The notes under the pieces are model-generated. The model did no database searches and was not told where the DNA came from. It saw nothing but the letters and a program-made list of their open reading frames with translations. DNA of 64,000 nucleotides from Cubamyces lactineus (Eukaryota; Basidiomycota; Agaricomycetes; Polyporales; Polyporaceae): assembly GCA_022376465.1 (NCBI GenBank), contig JACDTU010000028.1:1-64000 (forward strand). Reading direction: 5' to 3'. Positions 1 through 12,020 of the stretch are shown here, one piece after another; position 1 is the stretch's first letter, and every line of letters begins with the position of its first letter. The translations under genes and the position numbers were made by a program.

Positions 1-1628
1 GTAGGGCTGTAAGTAAATTGGGAAGCGAGAGTAATGAGGAGACGTACGTTACGCCGTCCCCAGGTCTCGATGAGATAGAGCGCAGGGACTGTGCCTGCAA
101 CCGAGACGCCACCAAGGATGGCTTGGATAGCGTAGGGAGACATGCTGGAAGGCACTGTTCAGCGACTAGGTCTAGCGAGGTGCGCAGAACCGGAGACTCA
201 CTTGGTACCGGCACTTCTGAAGAAGGTGTCACCGTAGTAGTCTAGAAAGCGCGCATGTCAGTTTCTAGGATCCCGCACAATTGTTCAGAAAGCCGCATAC
301 AGTAGAAGTTCTGCCCGTTCAACTGCTGAATAAACTGGAGCATCATGCCGTTCAACGTGCGCTTCCAGAGTTTGTTCCGTTCCGAGAAGCACTCGAGCCA
401 TGTCGCCTTGCCGCCTTCATTCTCAGCGCGAATACCGTATTCGAGCTCCTCGATGGTCTCCAGAACGACAGGGTCGTCCTCTGGAAGACTGTTGAGCTCG
501 GCCACGACGCGGCGGGCCTCGTCCTCTTTTCCTGTGCCTAGAAGGTGACGACTGGACCAAGACAAGACTTAGATGTGTTTTGACACAGGGGACTTGGAGT
601 AAAGACTCACGGAGATTCGGGGAGGAAGAAGATGCCGGAAAGCAGGATGAGACCCCAGAGCATCTGAAGACCGACAGGTATCCTCCACGATGCAGAGCCC
701 TTGATCGTATGCGTCCCGAGGTCGATAATGTAACTGATGAAGATACTGCAAGGAATCTGTGAGTGACTCTACTTAGTGCAGGGGTCAAAGAGATGCGTAC
801 CCAATGATGATCTGCAGCTGGTACAAGACGAGCAGCATTCCACGCATCGCTTTCGGGGCGGTCTCTCCATTGTATAACGGTACAATGGCTACATTGCAAT
901 CACCTTCAGTACCCAGTCAACAGTGAGCAGTCCGACGAGCTTACCGGACATTGCTCCCACGCCAAGACCAGCGATGAAGCGACCAATGGTGATCTGCACG
1001 AGAGAGCGTACCGTGGCGGTCTGGATGGCGGTACCAGCGGTGAAGACAGCAGACCAAATAAGGATGGATCCTCGACGGCCGAAGCGGTCAGAGGTGAATG
1101 CTTGGGCGAGCGCGCCGACGAACGTCCTGTGTCACACGTTAGTGCGTCTATCCTTGGCAGACGTTTCTAGTTGAATGGCGTACCCAGCAGACAGAAGAGA
1201 TGTGATGATAGATTGTCGCGAGGGCGATAGGATGAATGTGCCGCTGGAGTCTGCCTCTCCAAAGCGGTCGACGAAGTCATCCATGATCAAACATCCCTGA
1301 TGAACTCTGGTGAGCCTTGAGTTGGTCCCGAATAGTTCACGAGAACGTACTGAGATGACTCCGATGTCATATCCGAACAAGAAGCCTACGAAGTGACCAA
1401 TATGATGTTCTGGGGAGAAGTGTGGTCAGCTTCGCCGGGAATGGCAGCACAGAAGGGTACTCACAGCAAGCAGTGAGTGACATCAATGCTGCACGTAGCG
1501 TACCTCCTACAAAGATTCACGAGTATTCATGTCAGTGCGTCCTCACGACCTACCAAGCCTAACCGAGGCGTACCGAACGCCACAAAGGTAGCGAGCAAGA
1601 TTGCTTTGAAATTCGTCGGGACACCCAT
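1..1628 (-). CDS. MFS sugar (hexose-type) transporter, C-terminal part outside the window
   Basis: Proton-coupled sugar uptake at the plasma membrane is the usual role of this family. The start is the ATG at 1628 (MGVPTNFKAILLATFVAFG). Later exons carry, in order: GFLFGYDIGVIS, a first-helix motif; the segment LSPSRQSIITSLLSAG; RFGRR in the loop after helix 2; GRFIAGLGVG; ETAP (usually PETAP) near 850-890; FFLPESPRHLL near 600-645; QQLNGQNF followed across an intron by YYYGDTFF, the sugar-binding helix-7 signature, near 235-320; and WGRR near 50-65. At least eight short introns interrupt it. The gene runs off the left edge, so helices 8-12 and the stop are not seen. The family call is firm; the substrate is inferred only. 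Confidence 0.9.
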
Positions 1629-2668
1629 CGTCGAAGCAGCACCAACTTGTGCGACAGCGCGTCGGGGAGCAGAGCGAGGGAAGCAAAGGCTCACGGGGCC
1701 ACCCTCGAGAAGCCCCACCCATCTTTATACGAGCCAGGCGAATGTTGAAATTCCCTGATCTCCAGACCTCCCTCCCCCAAATCGCGCGGGAAAACGATGT
1801 CTCCCTTGGGTGCGAGCGCAGCGCGAAGCACACACGGTCCGCCGGGTGGCATCAGCGCGGTCCGGCAGGGGAAGATGGGCTTTGGCGGAGAGCGAGCGAG
1901 CGCATTTGTCGCTGGTGTGGGTTGCGTCTGTGGTCCCATGGTCAGGACGAATGGCCGCGGAATCAATCATCCCCTGCTCGCGTCCGACGCGTCGTCCACG
2001 CTGATGTCACTTTGCATGCACGCACCGGCGCTTGCCTACCCCGCACGAGGGGCCCCGCACTCTGCCCCGCCGGCTCAACGTTTATGATCGCTGGTTCACC
2101 GAGCGTCGGGCGTCGCACAACGTCAGATCGCTCGTGCAGAGCTGAGGCCGCCCTGACACAGCCTGATGCGCGCCGTGAGGGCTCAACGTAAGAGACGGCC
2201 TGAAGAATGTTCAGAGCAAAGATAAGGGGATGAATAAGAAGTCATGCGCACCGCTGGAGTGCTTCTGCGTCCCTGGCGGATTGTTCTGAGCTGCGGCGAT
2301 CAGACTCTCGCTGCTCAAATGCGCTGATCGGTCCCGAACGGTAGTACAGACTGGGAGGCGCTCGAAGTAGCTCGTACTGTCTCAACTATCTTAGAAATAA
2401 CAGGCCGTTGGCTCCACGCAGAAACCCTTACCTACTGACTCGCAATGCAATGCTCATATGCTACAATGTAACAGGTGTACTAGTGTGGACTAGCGTCTTT
2501 GCACTGGTCATAGATCAAAGAACTCGACCGTACTTCGTACTCGTTCAATGTAGAACGTAGAACGTCTGGGGTGCTGCAACACGGAAGTCATATTCATCAC
2601 AGAGAACAATCAGAGATGACCTACCGACTGAGAGAATGAGCACGAGAAAAGAAGATACGCCTACCAAT
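1629..2668. other. Intergenic region, no gene seen
   Basis: About 1 kb between the start of the sugar transporter and the stop of the next minus-strand gene. Open frames here are short and overlap on both strands without recognisable motifs or a consistent splice pattern. It should hold the transporter promoter and the 3' UTR of the next gene. Confidence 0.6.
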
Positions 2669-3852
2669 TTACTGTATCCCAGCGCGAGTGCAGCGACGCA
2701 GGCCTTCTCTCACAAGCACCAAAGCCACAAAGTCCATACCTTGCTTGACTAGCTGTTGATCCAAGCGGTCCAGCTCGGTGTCGGGAAGTGTTCCCAGCAT
2801 ACGCATACGTTTGCGATCAGTGATACCGACTGCTTTCAACATACGAGCGAGGTTGGGTGAAAGACCGTTCTCGACAAGGAACTCGACGACGACGTCCACA
2901 TCTCCCTTAGGTACCTCAGCCGCGCTGGCTGAGATATCGTGACCATTGTGTATGTCGTGAAAATGTCCCTTCTGTGTAGCGTGTTCCTCGGAAGAGCTGA
3001 AATGGACGAGCCGTAGATGCCTCGAGAAGGCATCCAAAGTATCTCCAGGCCCAGCGGCAAAGGGCTATAAGACCAAGCAGTCAGTACTCCTACTTCGGCG
3101 CAGAGAGACGGAAATGAGCTTACCTGTGCGGGATCGCACAACATACACATGATGTGCGTCTCGGTGGTATCACACAGGAGCTCCGGAAACATTTTGCGAA
3201 GCTGCGACATACAGACACGGAACCAGGGCTGCTGCTAATCCGGGTGTCAGTGTATGTTTCTACATACGATAAACATGCATACACTCATGATGGGCCCGGT
3301 TCGGAGGGTGCTACCGTAACGGCGAGTACTCTGGCTACTACGCTTGCGGTAGCTCTCGCTACGGTGCGCAGGTTTGTGGGACTCCTTGACTCCGACACTA
3401 GATCGAGCCTTGACTGTAGGGAGATGGAGCAGTTCGTCCGCCCGCCTTGTACAGATAGTCGAGGCTTGCGAAGCGGGCTGCGTTGAGCTCCCGACTACTT
3501 GCTCTTGCGACAATGTATTGGTTGAAGGCGCGTCGTTATGAGTAGAAGGCACACTAGTGGAAGCCGGCGGTTCGTCGGCTTCAGATTCAGAGAATATTTC
3601 TATGATGTCTTCCGGATTTGCATTCTTTAGTTGTTTGCGGACTTGCGCGCGTCTCCTGAGGACATGACGGCGACGGCGGAGGACTAGATCTGGAGAAAGG
3701 GAGGTACGCACGTCTGGTGCAAGTTGTTTTCAGTCAATCAGGTATGTATCACGTTCACGGATTAGAGTCAAGGGCTTACGAGGAGCCTGGACGCCACGGA
3801 CGCGACCTGACAGAGGGCGTGGCGAGATCGCAGGCACATTTGGCAGTCCCAT
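2669..3852 (-). CDS. Hypothetical protein with zinc-finger-like Cys/His motif and SAM-like C-terminus, 336 aa
   Basis: Not recognised as a named protein. Four exons (3852-3780, 3713-3283, 3234-3124, 3064-2669) join in frame to 336 residues. Residues about 25-168 are Arg-rich then Ser/Thr/Pro-rich and look disordered, with one acidic patch (IFSESEADE). About residues 170-230 hold CMLC followed 19 residues later by HLRLVH, a Cx2C...Hx4H arrangement with a longer loop than a classical C2H2 finger. The final 80 residues (VDVVVEFLVENGLSPNLARML onward) form a predicted helical bundle resembling SAM-like domains. A nuclear or DNA-binding regulator is a guess. The start lies 286 bases from the COG8 start, so the two genes probably share a promoter region. 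Confidence 0.65.
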
Positions 3853-4138
3853 AGCAGTAATAGGCAGCGCGTGCAAGTGATGAACTAGCGCTGATAATTC
3901 GCGATATACTTATCCTTCTCTTCCGTTGACACCTGTACTCTTGAATGGCCTATCAAAGGCCGGTGACGATGTTCAGGCTGCCAGTGCAATATGGCAAAGT
4001 AGCGGCAAAGAGCAAACCCACCTCGAGAGCTAGCGCCCGTTACCTTCGCACCATAGGCGCCCTGTCGTCTGTGAGCGCGAGTGTGGCATATGATACAACG
4101 CTCACCGGGTCCGCCACATCTCACAGCTCTCCTTCGCG
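3853..4138. promoter_or_regulatory. Divergent promoter region (zinc-finger-like gene / COG8)
   Basis: A 286-base gap separates two head-to-head start codons (3852 minus, 4139 plus). No clear TATA box is seen. The function is inferred from the geometry only. Confidence 0.45.
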
Positions 4139-5911
4139 ATGAGCGATACTTCACAAGACGCAGAACTTCCGACGCTGCCTGAACTCCTGGCTGAATCAGC
4201 CCAGGATGCCTTTGATCCGTCGTCGCTTACATCTCCCGAAGCCTCTGCTTACCTCTCCCGGCTCACATCACTCTCATTGCAAGAGCTCGAGGAAGAACCT
4301 ACCGAGCTCTCCTCTTCGTCTGCTCAGCTCACGAATGCACTCACGACGCTCTGCTACACCTCATACCCAACGTTCCTCTCGCTGCATGCTACCACATCCA
4401 CGCTTTCCTCATCGCTTGATTCCCTCTCCTCGTCGCTATCGTCTTTGCTGTCTGCTCTGCCAAACCTCGAGTCAAGCGCGCGGACGTTCGCCCAAGACTC
4501 TCGTGCATTGTTAGCTTCGCGGCGAAAGGCTGCGCTCGTGCTCGAACACCATGACAAGCTACACGACGTTCTGTCCCTGCCCCTCCTCTTAGAGACCTCG
4601 GTGCGAAATCACAACTACTCCGACGCGCTCCTGCTGGCCCAGCATGCCTCCACCCTCGCCTCCCGCTTCCCCTCCAACCCGCTCGTCCAGTCCGTGAAAG
4701 CAGATTGCGATGCGCGCGTACACTCTATGCTCGCTCAGCTCCTCCGTGTGTTGCATGAACAAGCCAAGCTCCCTGCCCTCTTCCGCGCCGTTGGCTTCCT
4801 CCGGAAGATGAACGTGCTCTCCGCGCAAGAGCTCGCGCTCGCGTTCCTCTCCGGCCGCAATGCCTACCTCGACGGCACGCTTCGTACAATGGACGTAGAG
4901 AAGAAGGGGCTAGATAGTGAGGGTAGCATCGAGCGGGAGCGCGAGATCTACGCGCGTTACCTCAAGAGGTACGTCGATGCCTGGCGCGAAGGCGTACACG
5001 ACGTCGTCACGCAATACACCACCATCTTCCTCGATCGCCCGCACGGCACTGAGCCCGCGCCTCCGGAGCTCCGCGTGTTGCTGACGACGTTCACGACGCT
5101 GCGTGTACGACAATTGCTCGACCTTCTGCGCGAGATGCTGCCCCTCGTAGCAGACCCCTCATTGCTCTCATCGCTGTTAACGCAGCTCACATACTGCGCG
5201 ACGTCGTTCGCGCGCGTCGGGCTGGACTTCCGCGCAGCCCTTGGCCCACTCTTCGTATCCGCCGTGCGCAAGGGCGTGACGCGCGAATTCGAAGACGCTA
5301 CCAACGCGTGGGCCAAAACCCTCGAAGCCGAGGACACGTCGAAGAGCCGTCCCCGGTCGGGACCGTCCGCGCGCAAGAAACCATCGCAGCTATTCCTTCC
5401 CCCAGGAACGACCTCCTCCCCTCCAATACCCACCGCTGCGCAGCTGGCGGCGCTGGCGTCTGCCGCACCCAACGTCCCTCCACCAATCCTCGCCTCATAC
5501 CCACCACTTGCCATATATACAAACGCGCTCTTGTCCGCGCTGAACGGCCTGCGATTGCTCGCGCCCGCTGCTCTGTTGGATGACTTGCGCGTGGCACTTG
5601 ACAGCGCACTCGCGCGAGGAACGGACTCATTGCTGGCGTACATCCGGTCGGTGCCAGAAGAGTGGAGTAATGGCCCTGCAACCACCGCCAGTCAAGAGGA
5701 GGCGAAGCGGGAGGATGAAGTGGTTCGTGCGGCGGGGACGGTGTATGCGAAGGTGTTTGTACCGTTCTTGCGGCGCGCGCTGGTGGAGGGCGTGTACGGG
5801 GTGAAGGTGCAGGACGAAGATAGGCGTGTGGAGATTGGTGAGGAGTTGGCTCGGACATTGAGTGCACTTGAGGAGCGGCTGGAAAGTAGTACTGGTGCGA
5901 CGAAGGATTGA
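4139..5911 (+). CDS. COG8: Conserved oligomeric Golgi complex subunit 8 (COG8/Dor1)
   Basis: COG8 is part of lobe B of the COG tether, which captures retrograde vesicles at the Golgi. This is one uninterrupted 590-codon frame, within the family's usual size. The N-terminal 250 residues match the Dor1 pattern: YLSRLTSLSLQELEEEP, then a Ser-rich helical stretch, then HDKLHDVLSLPLLLETSVRN and LFRAVGFLRKM. The middle (about 400-450) is a Pro/Ala-rich linker and the end is helical (VFVPFLRRALVEGVYG). An intron-free gene is uncommon among its neighbours. The long antisense frames here are shadows of high-GC codon use. Confidence 0.88.
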   Translation: MSDTSQDAELPTLPELLAESAQDAFDPSSLTSPEASAYLSRLTSLSLQELEEEPTELSSSSAQLTNALTTLCYTSYPTFLSLHATTSTLSSSLDSLSSSLSSLLSALPNLESSARTFAQDSRALLASRRKAALVLEHHDKLHDVLSLPLLLETSVRNHNYSDALLLAQHASTLASRFPSNPLVQSVKADCDARVHSMLAQLLRVLHEQAKLPALFRAVGFLRKMNVLSAQELALAFLSGRNAYLDGTLRTMDVEKKGLDSEGSIEREREIYARYLKRYVDAWREGVHDVVTQYTTIFLDRPHGTEPAPPELRVLLTTFTTLRVRQLLDLLREMLPLVADPSLLSSLLTQLTYCATSFARVGLDFRAALGPLFVSAVRKGVTREFEDATNAWAKTLEAEDTSKSRPRSGPSARKKPSQLFLPPGTTSSPPIPTAAQLAALASAAPNVPPPILASYPPLAIYTNALLSALNGLRLLAPAALLDDLRVALDSALARGTDSLLAYIRSVPEEWSNGPATTASQEEAKREDEVVRAAGTVYAKVFVPFLRRALVEGVYGVKVQDEDRRVEIGEELARTLSALEERLESSTGATKD

Positions 5912-7123
5912 GCGTGTTTTAATTGGTGAGATCTTGATCTCAATATCCCATGCAAAGTGTAGCATTGTTGATTTTCCCTGCAGTACCTACAGACTACAGA
6001 CATTACGTCGGTCTATCATTTGATACCCATCCTCTTCAGTGGCCCATTGCGGTCCACAGCATGGCAACAGCTCATTCGTCAGAGCACCATGTACGGGACC
6101 AGAAAAGGACGGTATACTACTCGTACAATATAGGTCCAAGGAAGGTAGGATCTAATCTGTGTCATATTCACTGGAAGTGGACGGGACTCAGCCGTGCATC
6201 TATCAGGCGACGATGAATGGCGACGATGAGCACGTCTGCGGACGTGCCATCCGACTGATCCTCAGACAATGTCTTCAGCTCTTCCGTCTCGAGACATACC
6301 GAGTCCAGATATTCGATAGCACTAGACATGTGCGCGATCAAGCTAAGTGGATGTGTGGACACCTTGGATTTGAAAGCGCTACGCTAAGGTGATACGAGAC
6401 GAACCGGACCGTTGGAGGATGTCATCCCCGGTGCAAGTGCGATATTGTAGAGGTCCGGCTGTCAGACAGTGGTTTCACTCCAGGTCAGTACCAAGTCTGC
6501 AAGCGTCACAGAGATTGGGTACGAGCTGGTACTTGTAGCTTCTAACGAGTCCCAGTTCTCGGGCCTGGCGTGATGCTATCGTAGCGTCACATTATATCCA
6601 ACCGTTCCATCGAGCGCGGTCATACTGTGTACCTGAGGGCACCGTACCATGGCTGAGTCTATTCATCACCGTATACAGTTTCATCCCCGTTACAGCTTAG
6701 AGTTAGCTTGTGCACGCGGCGGAAGCAGACGCCACGCGCCTCGGTAAGCAACCTCTTTGGCATATCCGTGTCCTCCAACAGACTTTCCCCTGACATCTCC
6801 CATTCCATAGTGCACGAACCGGATGATCGGAATTCTGCATTGACACAATGCCAAACTTGCAGTAGCAGACGAACACTTTACGGACGACTCTCAGAGCTCG
6901 TACAGGACCGGCTGTATGAGGTTGTATATGCATATGTACACCGCGCTGGAAGGAATCAATGCCCGATTCAAAGTTACAATTCGGCTCAGGGCGCGATCGT
7001 ACGCTTGCATGACATCACTGACCGATGTCTACACATCCTTGACGTGCACTCCGCCCGAGTACATATACTCGCCCTAGCCGTCACCCATATCCTGACTCTA
7101 TCCCTCGAACGCCTTACACAGTC
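5912..7123. other. Intergenic region, no gene seen
   Basis: 1.2 kb between COG8 and the next plus-strand gene. No convincing coding exon is seen. A TATA-like catatatac lies near 7060, about 60 bases before the next start codon. Confidence 0.55.
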
Positions 7124-8092
7124 ATGGGCAACGAAGTCTCCCGCGCCCGCGTGCTCACTGTGAGCTCCTTCCTCACCAACTTCGCCGTGCAAACGTACGG
7201 CATGGTCACCACGCCCAACATGAAAGATATCGCCGAAGCAGTGGGTTTGTCCTATCAAACCGTGCCCGCCATGTTATACTGACGCTAATGCTCCATAGAA
7301 CCACTTCGCATTTTCCCCGAACCCGTGGTTCATCGCCGCGTTCTTCTCTGGGCAGGTCGTCTTACAGCTCGCCTGGATCCGCAAGCTGTTCGAGAACGAC
7401 GTGCCCGAGGGATACCAACCCATAGGATCTGGCGCGAGCGACGTGGCTGCCAAGCAGAAGCAGAAGGAATGGCAGATCGCGCTGAGCTACGCACCCGTCT
7501 ACGCTTTGGGCAACTTCTGCATTGGTAAGCCAAGCGGCACACCTTCCTAGTATCCTCATGCTAACGCATAGATACAGCTGGATGGCTCTTCTTCTGGCTG
7601 AGGGAAGACTTCAAAGCATCCCAGGTCTTAGTGACCATCAACACCCTCGCTCAGCTTCTCGCAGTTGCAGCCTTGCCACCACTCACACCGAACAGTTCCT
7701 CTCTCATGCGACTTACTCATTATGTCGCCAAGACCTTCGCTGGAATTGGTGTTCTCGACCTTGTTGATAACGGGGGTGTGGCCCTGGTCAGTGAGATTAT
7801 ACACTCCTGACAAGCAGGGATCGTTCTGACATAAACGCAATAGCAATATCATGCTCCACCAACCCCTCTGGTGCAAGCCGCAACATACGCGTTCTTCCCT
7901 CTCGCTGCAGCGGCCTCAAAGCCACTCTTTGGGTCAGTTCTCCTATACGATATTATCGCCATCGCAGTTGGGCAGAGTGGCGTGTTGGGCGCAGGTGCAT
8001 GGCCCACTCGTCTTGGGTGGACGGCGCTTGCCACTGCCGGTGTGGTTGGGGTTAAGGCAGTCCCAACATTGAAGGAGCATTTCAGCAAGTGA
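7124..8092 (+). CDS. Multi-pass membrane protein of unknown function, 268 aa
   Basis: Four exons (7124-7240, 7299-7524, 7572-7786, 7844-8092) splice in frame to 268 residues. Hydrophobic segments suggest about six or seven membrane helices, for example SSFLTNFAVQTYGMV, PWFIAAFFSGQVVLQLAW, APVYALGNFCI, AGWLFFWL, VLVTINTLAQLLAVAAL, and two near the C-terminus. The motif NPWFIAAFFSGQ and the Trp-rich helices give a fungal conserved-membrane-protein look, but I cannot name the family. There is no signal peptide. The C-terminus is short (VPTLKEHFSK). It is convergent with the P450 downstream, with 288 bases between stops. Confidence 0.75.
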
Positions 8093-8380
8093 GGCAGCGA
8101 TTATTGCTATGAAGACCCACGTTTGTCAGCCAAGCCATCGGACGTACTACCATGATGTATCTTCAGTTTCTGCCCACGAATCATAATCCACGAAAGCCTG
8201 CTGTCGGAGCACATTGAATTGAACTAGGTACATTGTGCACGCGCACTTCGCCTTCAAAATACACCCAAGCACGAGCACACGTTTGCAAAGACAAATGTCA
8301 TATTAGTGTACATACATCGTCGTCAACACTCTCGTCGCCCCAAGTACGGATAACTACTATCAAAATCAGCACACGAACGC

Positions 8381-10892
8381 TCATTGAGCGAGAGTGACAC
8401 GCAGGGGCATCTGCGGCCCTGCCTGCATGTCGTCCTTCACAAGCGGGGCGACCAAGCCCGCAGGGAAGCGGATGATCTCCGGCTTGTCCTCCGGGATCGT
8501 GAACTCGAACTGCTCGATGAGCTCGACGAGGATGGCTTGCATCTCGATGATCCTGCCGTGTCGCATTGCTTGTGGTCAGCGACTTGGATGGGAGCTACGA
8601 TGTGTGAGGACTCACGAGAATCTCCATCTGGATGGCCGAGCGTACGAGAGGGTACAAAGGAAACGATGAGTATCGAACATGAGAACCGTGACAAGAGATG
8701 GGGTTCAAGGAGCACGTACCCGATGCACGCCTGCAGCCCGGCGCTGAAGGTCATCAGGTTCGAGGTGACGCCGACGTAGGTCTGCCCCATCTTCTCGTGC
8801 CCGATCCACCGCTCCGGGACGAACTCGTTAGCGTTGGGCCCCCAGATCTGCGGCAACCTAGCAGGAATAGCGCGTGTGAGCGACCGCACCGGGGTACAGC
8901 GATTCCCGCGAACATGCCGCGCACGAGCACGAGCGCGAGGGCGCGCATTGCGTGTCATGTCATGCCATATACCAGAACACGGCCTACCTGTTGTACGCCC
9001 AGACGGAGATGAAGCAGTTCGTGCCGCGCGGGATCGGGACCTCGTCCACGACCTCGCCCGTCGTCGTCGTGACCGGGTACGCCAGCGGCAGGACCTCGTC
9101 GCGCGTCGCCTTGCGGACAAGCCCGTACACGATCGGGTGCAGGCGCATGACCTCCTTCATCGCCGCGAGCACGTGCGTCATCGCGTCGAGGTCGCCGACG
9201 GAGAAGTCCGCGTCGCCGCGCTCCGCGACGCGCGCGCGGATCGCGCGCACTTCGGCGCGCATCTTGCTTTGGTAGTCGGGGTGCCGCGCGAGCTCGTAGA
9301 GCATCCAGGTCATGGAGCTTGCCGTGGTCTCATGTCCTGAGGAAGGGGGGGGTGAACATTTGGTGTCGGTGGGAAGACGTGCGAGGGGAGGAAATCGCGT
9401 ACCTGCTAGGAGGAAGGTCGCCATCTGGGACACCATCTCTTCGTCCGTCAGACGAGACTTGGGATCCTCTGACGCGTTCGCCTTGACTGACAGCAAGAAT
9501 AACATTCAGCACCACCGCCGAGGGGGACTACAAGCGCGGAGCCCATGCCAGCGACCTACCGAGGATGCTCATGATGTCCTTCTTTTTCTCGTTCTTGCCC
9601 GCGAGGACGGCCTCGGTCTTCTGCTCGATCAGCTCGCGCGCAAAGTTGTTGATCACCTTGAGCGTCTTGCGGAAGCGGATGTGCTCCTTCGTCGGGATGT
9701 ACTGCACATACTTCAGGATCGGCATCGGGATGTACTTCCAGAAGTGCCGGAACACCATCGTCATCCTGGACGGGAACGGGAGCGCGTCGATGCTGGACGG
9801 GCGCGCAGCGAGATGCGTCAGCCATTAGCTCTGTGTTGGTACACGGGCGGACCATGTCTGCGGGCGGCTGTGAACGGGACTTACAACATGTTCTTGTATG
9901 CGTGCATGACCGGGTTCAACGAATCGTCCAAGGCGCCGCACTGTACGTCGAATCCGACTGCAGACAGGACCCGTCGGCACCATGTCCACCGCGAAGCCGA
10001 CGGCCGGGGACGTACCTTCTCCGATGACGTCCAGCGTGCATCGAGCAAGCCAGGACTGGACGTTGATTCGCTGGGACCCGTCGGGGGTCGTCTGGAGCAA
10101 GTCCTTCCACTTCTGCGCGAGCTGCGAGGGCCCGAACGGCAAGTCTGTCAGCGATTAGGACCGTCGGTGGGTTCACAGCAGCAACCGTACCTTTTGCGCA
10201 GAGCCGCGGAACAGTGGCAGGAAGGAGCGCAGCTGGCCAGCGGTGAACGCAGGGTTCATGATCTTCCGGATCCGCGCGTGGTCCTGGTCTGTAGACGTGC
10301 TGCAACTGTGAGCGGCTGGGTGCGAAGAAGATAGCGGCTTGGGCTCACCCTGTGCGAAGAGGATACCAGGGCCTGTGATCTCCCGCGTCATCTGCCTTGC
10401 AACGGGCCCCTTCGAGAAGTGATATCCCGACTTGTGAAAGATGTATTGAAGAGCCTATGCATTGTCCGTCAATGGCACGGATATGCGCAGCTCACGGAGC
10501 CGGGCAGGAGAGCCGCCCACCTTTGGGTCGCAAACCTCCACCGCATCTTCCTACACAGTGGCAAGAAAGTGAGCGACGGTCGCTGTATCGACAGCTACGG
10601 ACTGCGCTCACGGAGAAACACGTTTTGAGTCTCCAGATGGTCCCGTACTCCTTCATCCACTCTTTCTGCAGCGCGCCGACCTCGGTCTGAGAGTTGATCA
10701 TCTCACTGTGGCCTGCCATTGGGGCGTATGTCAGCATATATGCAGTGAAGCGTACCAGGACGACGCACCTAGCAGCCAACTCGGGGACGCTGGGCCCCGG
10801 AGTTTCCTGAGATGCCTACCAGCTAGGTAGTTGCGGACGGCGAGCACCAGAAGTGCGCCGCCGACCAATAGCACGTACAGCAGCGGGTCCAT
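8381..10892 (-). CDS. Cytochrome P450 monooxygenase
   Basis: Haem-thiolate monooxygenase, ER-anchored by the N-terminal helix (MDPLLYVLLVGGALLVLAV, start at 10892). About a dozen short exons follow. HARIRKIMNPAFTAGQLRSF near 10270 is the helix-C region typical of basidiomycete P450s. FLLAG|HETT near 9300-9420 is the I-helix oxygen-binding motif, split by an intron. EVMRLHP near 9150 is the K-helix ExxR. FVPERW near 8820 is the PERF-like site. FSAGLQACIG near 8740 is the haem loop with the ligand Cys, and an intron follows directly. The Arg usually found two residues before the Cys is Gln here. The stop is at 8381. The substrate is unknown; the long antisense frames across it are not genes. 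Confidence 0.9.
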
Positions 10893-12020
10893 GCAGGAGC
10901 TGAAGGCGGATGTATGGGGTGGATGTGCGGACGGAAAGCGTTGAGACCAGGCCGGACGGGAGGCTGTATGATATACGCTACCCAACGGGCGTGGATTCCC
11001 ACAGCGGACTGGGAGAAGGCAGGGGAGACGGCTAATGGGCGCCGATGTGATAATGGGGGGAGCGTGTGCAGAAGATTGGGCGGACGCTGGGGGTAAGCAA
11101 ATGACGAGGCGTCGGCCCGCGAAGAGCTGCGTAGAGCCCAGCCTGTGACGGCGAATTCATCCCATGGGAGCAAAGAAAGAAACATGGAAAGCAGTCCTGT
11201 ACACTCGTCCTGCAGGTGGCGCGCGCGCATCGTGCTCCCATCCCATCTTTGGTGCGATTTCGGCCCAGGCCCCTGTTGCAGCTCGCTTCAAACATGTGCG
11301 GGCGACGATCAGTCTGCGTTTTTCAGCAAAAGGGTTCCTCGGCGCGGCTTTCTGTTCGACATAGGCTGATGAATGCCGACTCGAGGATGCTCGCCACGCG
11401 GTTGTAGTGAATGGAAACCGCTTCAACAGTGCGCCACCGGAGGACCGGTGAAGGCTTTGCACCCAATGTCGACCACGGTACTTACTCTTCAGGCGGGCGT
11501 CCTTGACTCGGAATCCCGTCAGCCTCAAGGGGATCAGAATATATGGGAGAAGCGCACCTGGCGATCACGCATAGAAGCACACGTCTGCGCCGCCATTCCT
11601 CATGAGCGCACGAACACGCTCGTCGTCTTGCCACGCTCTGTCGGGGTGTGACCCAGAACAAACCTCTCGGCGGGTGTCCCATGACTACCCTTCTGTAAAG
11701 ACGGCATCGTGACAGCTGGACAACGTCACAGGCCGTCTAATATATCCACGAAGATGCGCTATCGAGACAATAGGCACCAAGAGTCTGCCTGTGGCGGGTT
11801 CCCATGCGTCCCCGGGCCGCAGGGTTAGGGCTTGATTTGCAAGGCTAAGACAAAGTCTCGGCGCCCGAACAGAAGCCTTGCCCAACGAGCTCCTCGCATG
11901 ACGCACAACAACGTTAGTGCTATTGCAGAGTCCTGATGCCTCTCAATATCCGTACAGCACAACCATAGTCAAATCCTCGCAGTCCGCAGCCCAAGTCCGT
12001 GTACTGCAAAAGTAGGGAAT
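10893..12020. other. Intergenic region, no gene seen
   Basis: 1.1 kb between the P450 start and the stop of the first secreted-protein gene. Small frames on both strands lack motifs. It should include the P450 promoter. Confidence 0.55.

Noticed and set aside
4957..5867. Long minus-strand frames (242 and 189 codons) across COG8
   Set aside because: Antisense shadows of a GC-rich intron-free gene whose plus-strand product has clear COG8 motifs.
8437..9340. 227-codon minus-strand and 168-codon plus-strand frames over the first P450
   Set aside because: Out of frame with, or antisense to, the P450 exons that carry the I-helix, ExxR and haem motifs.
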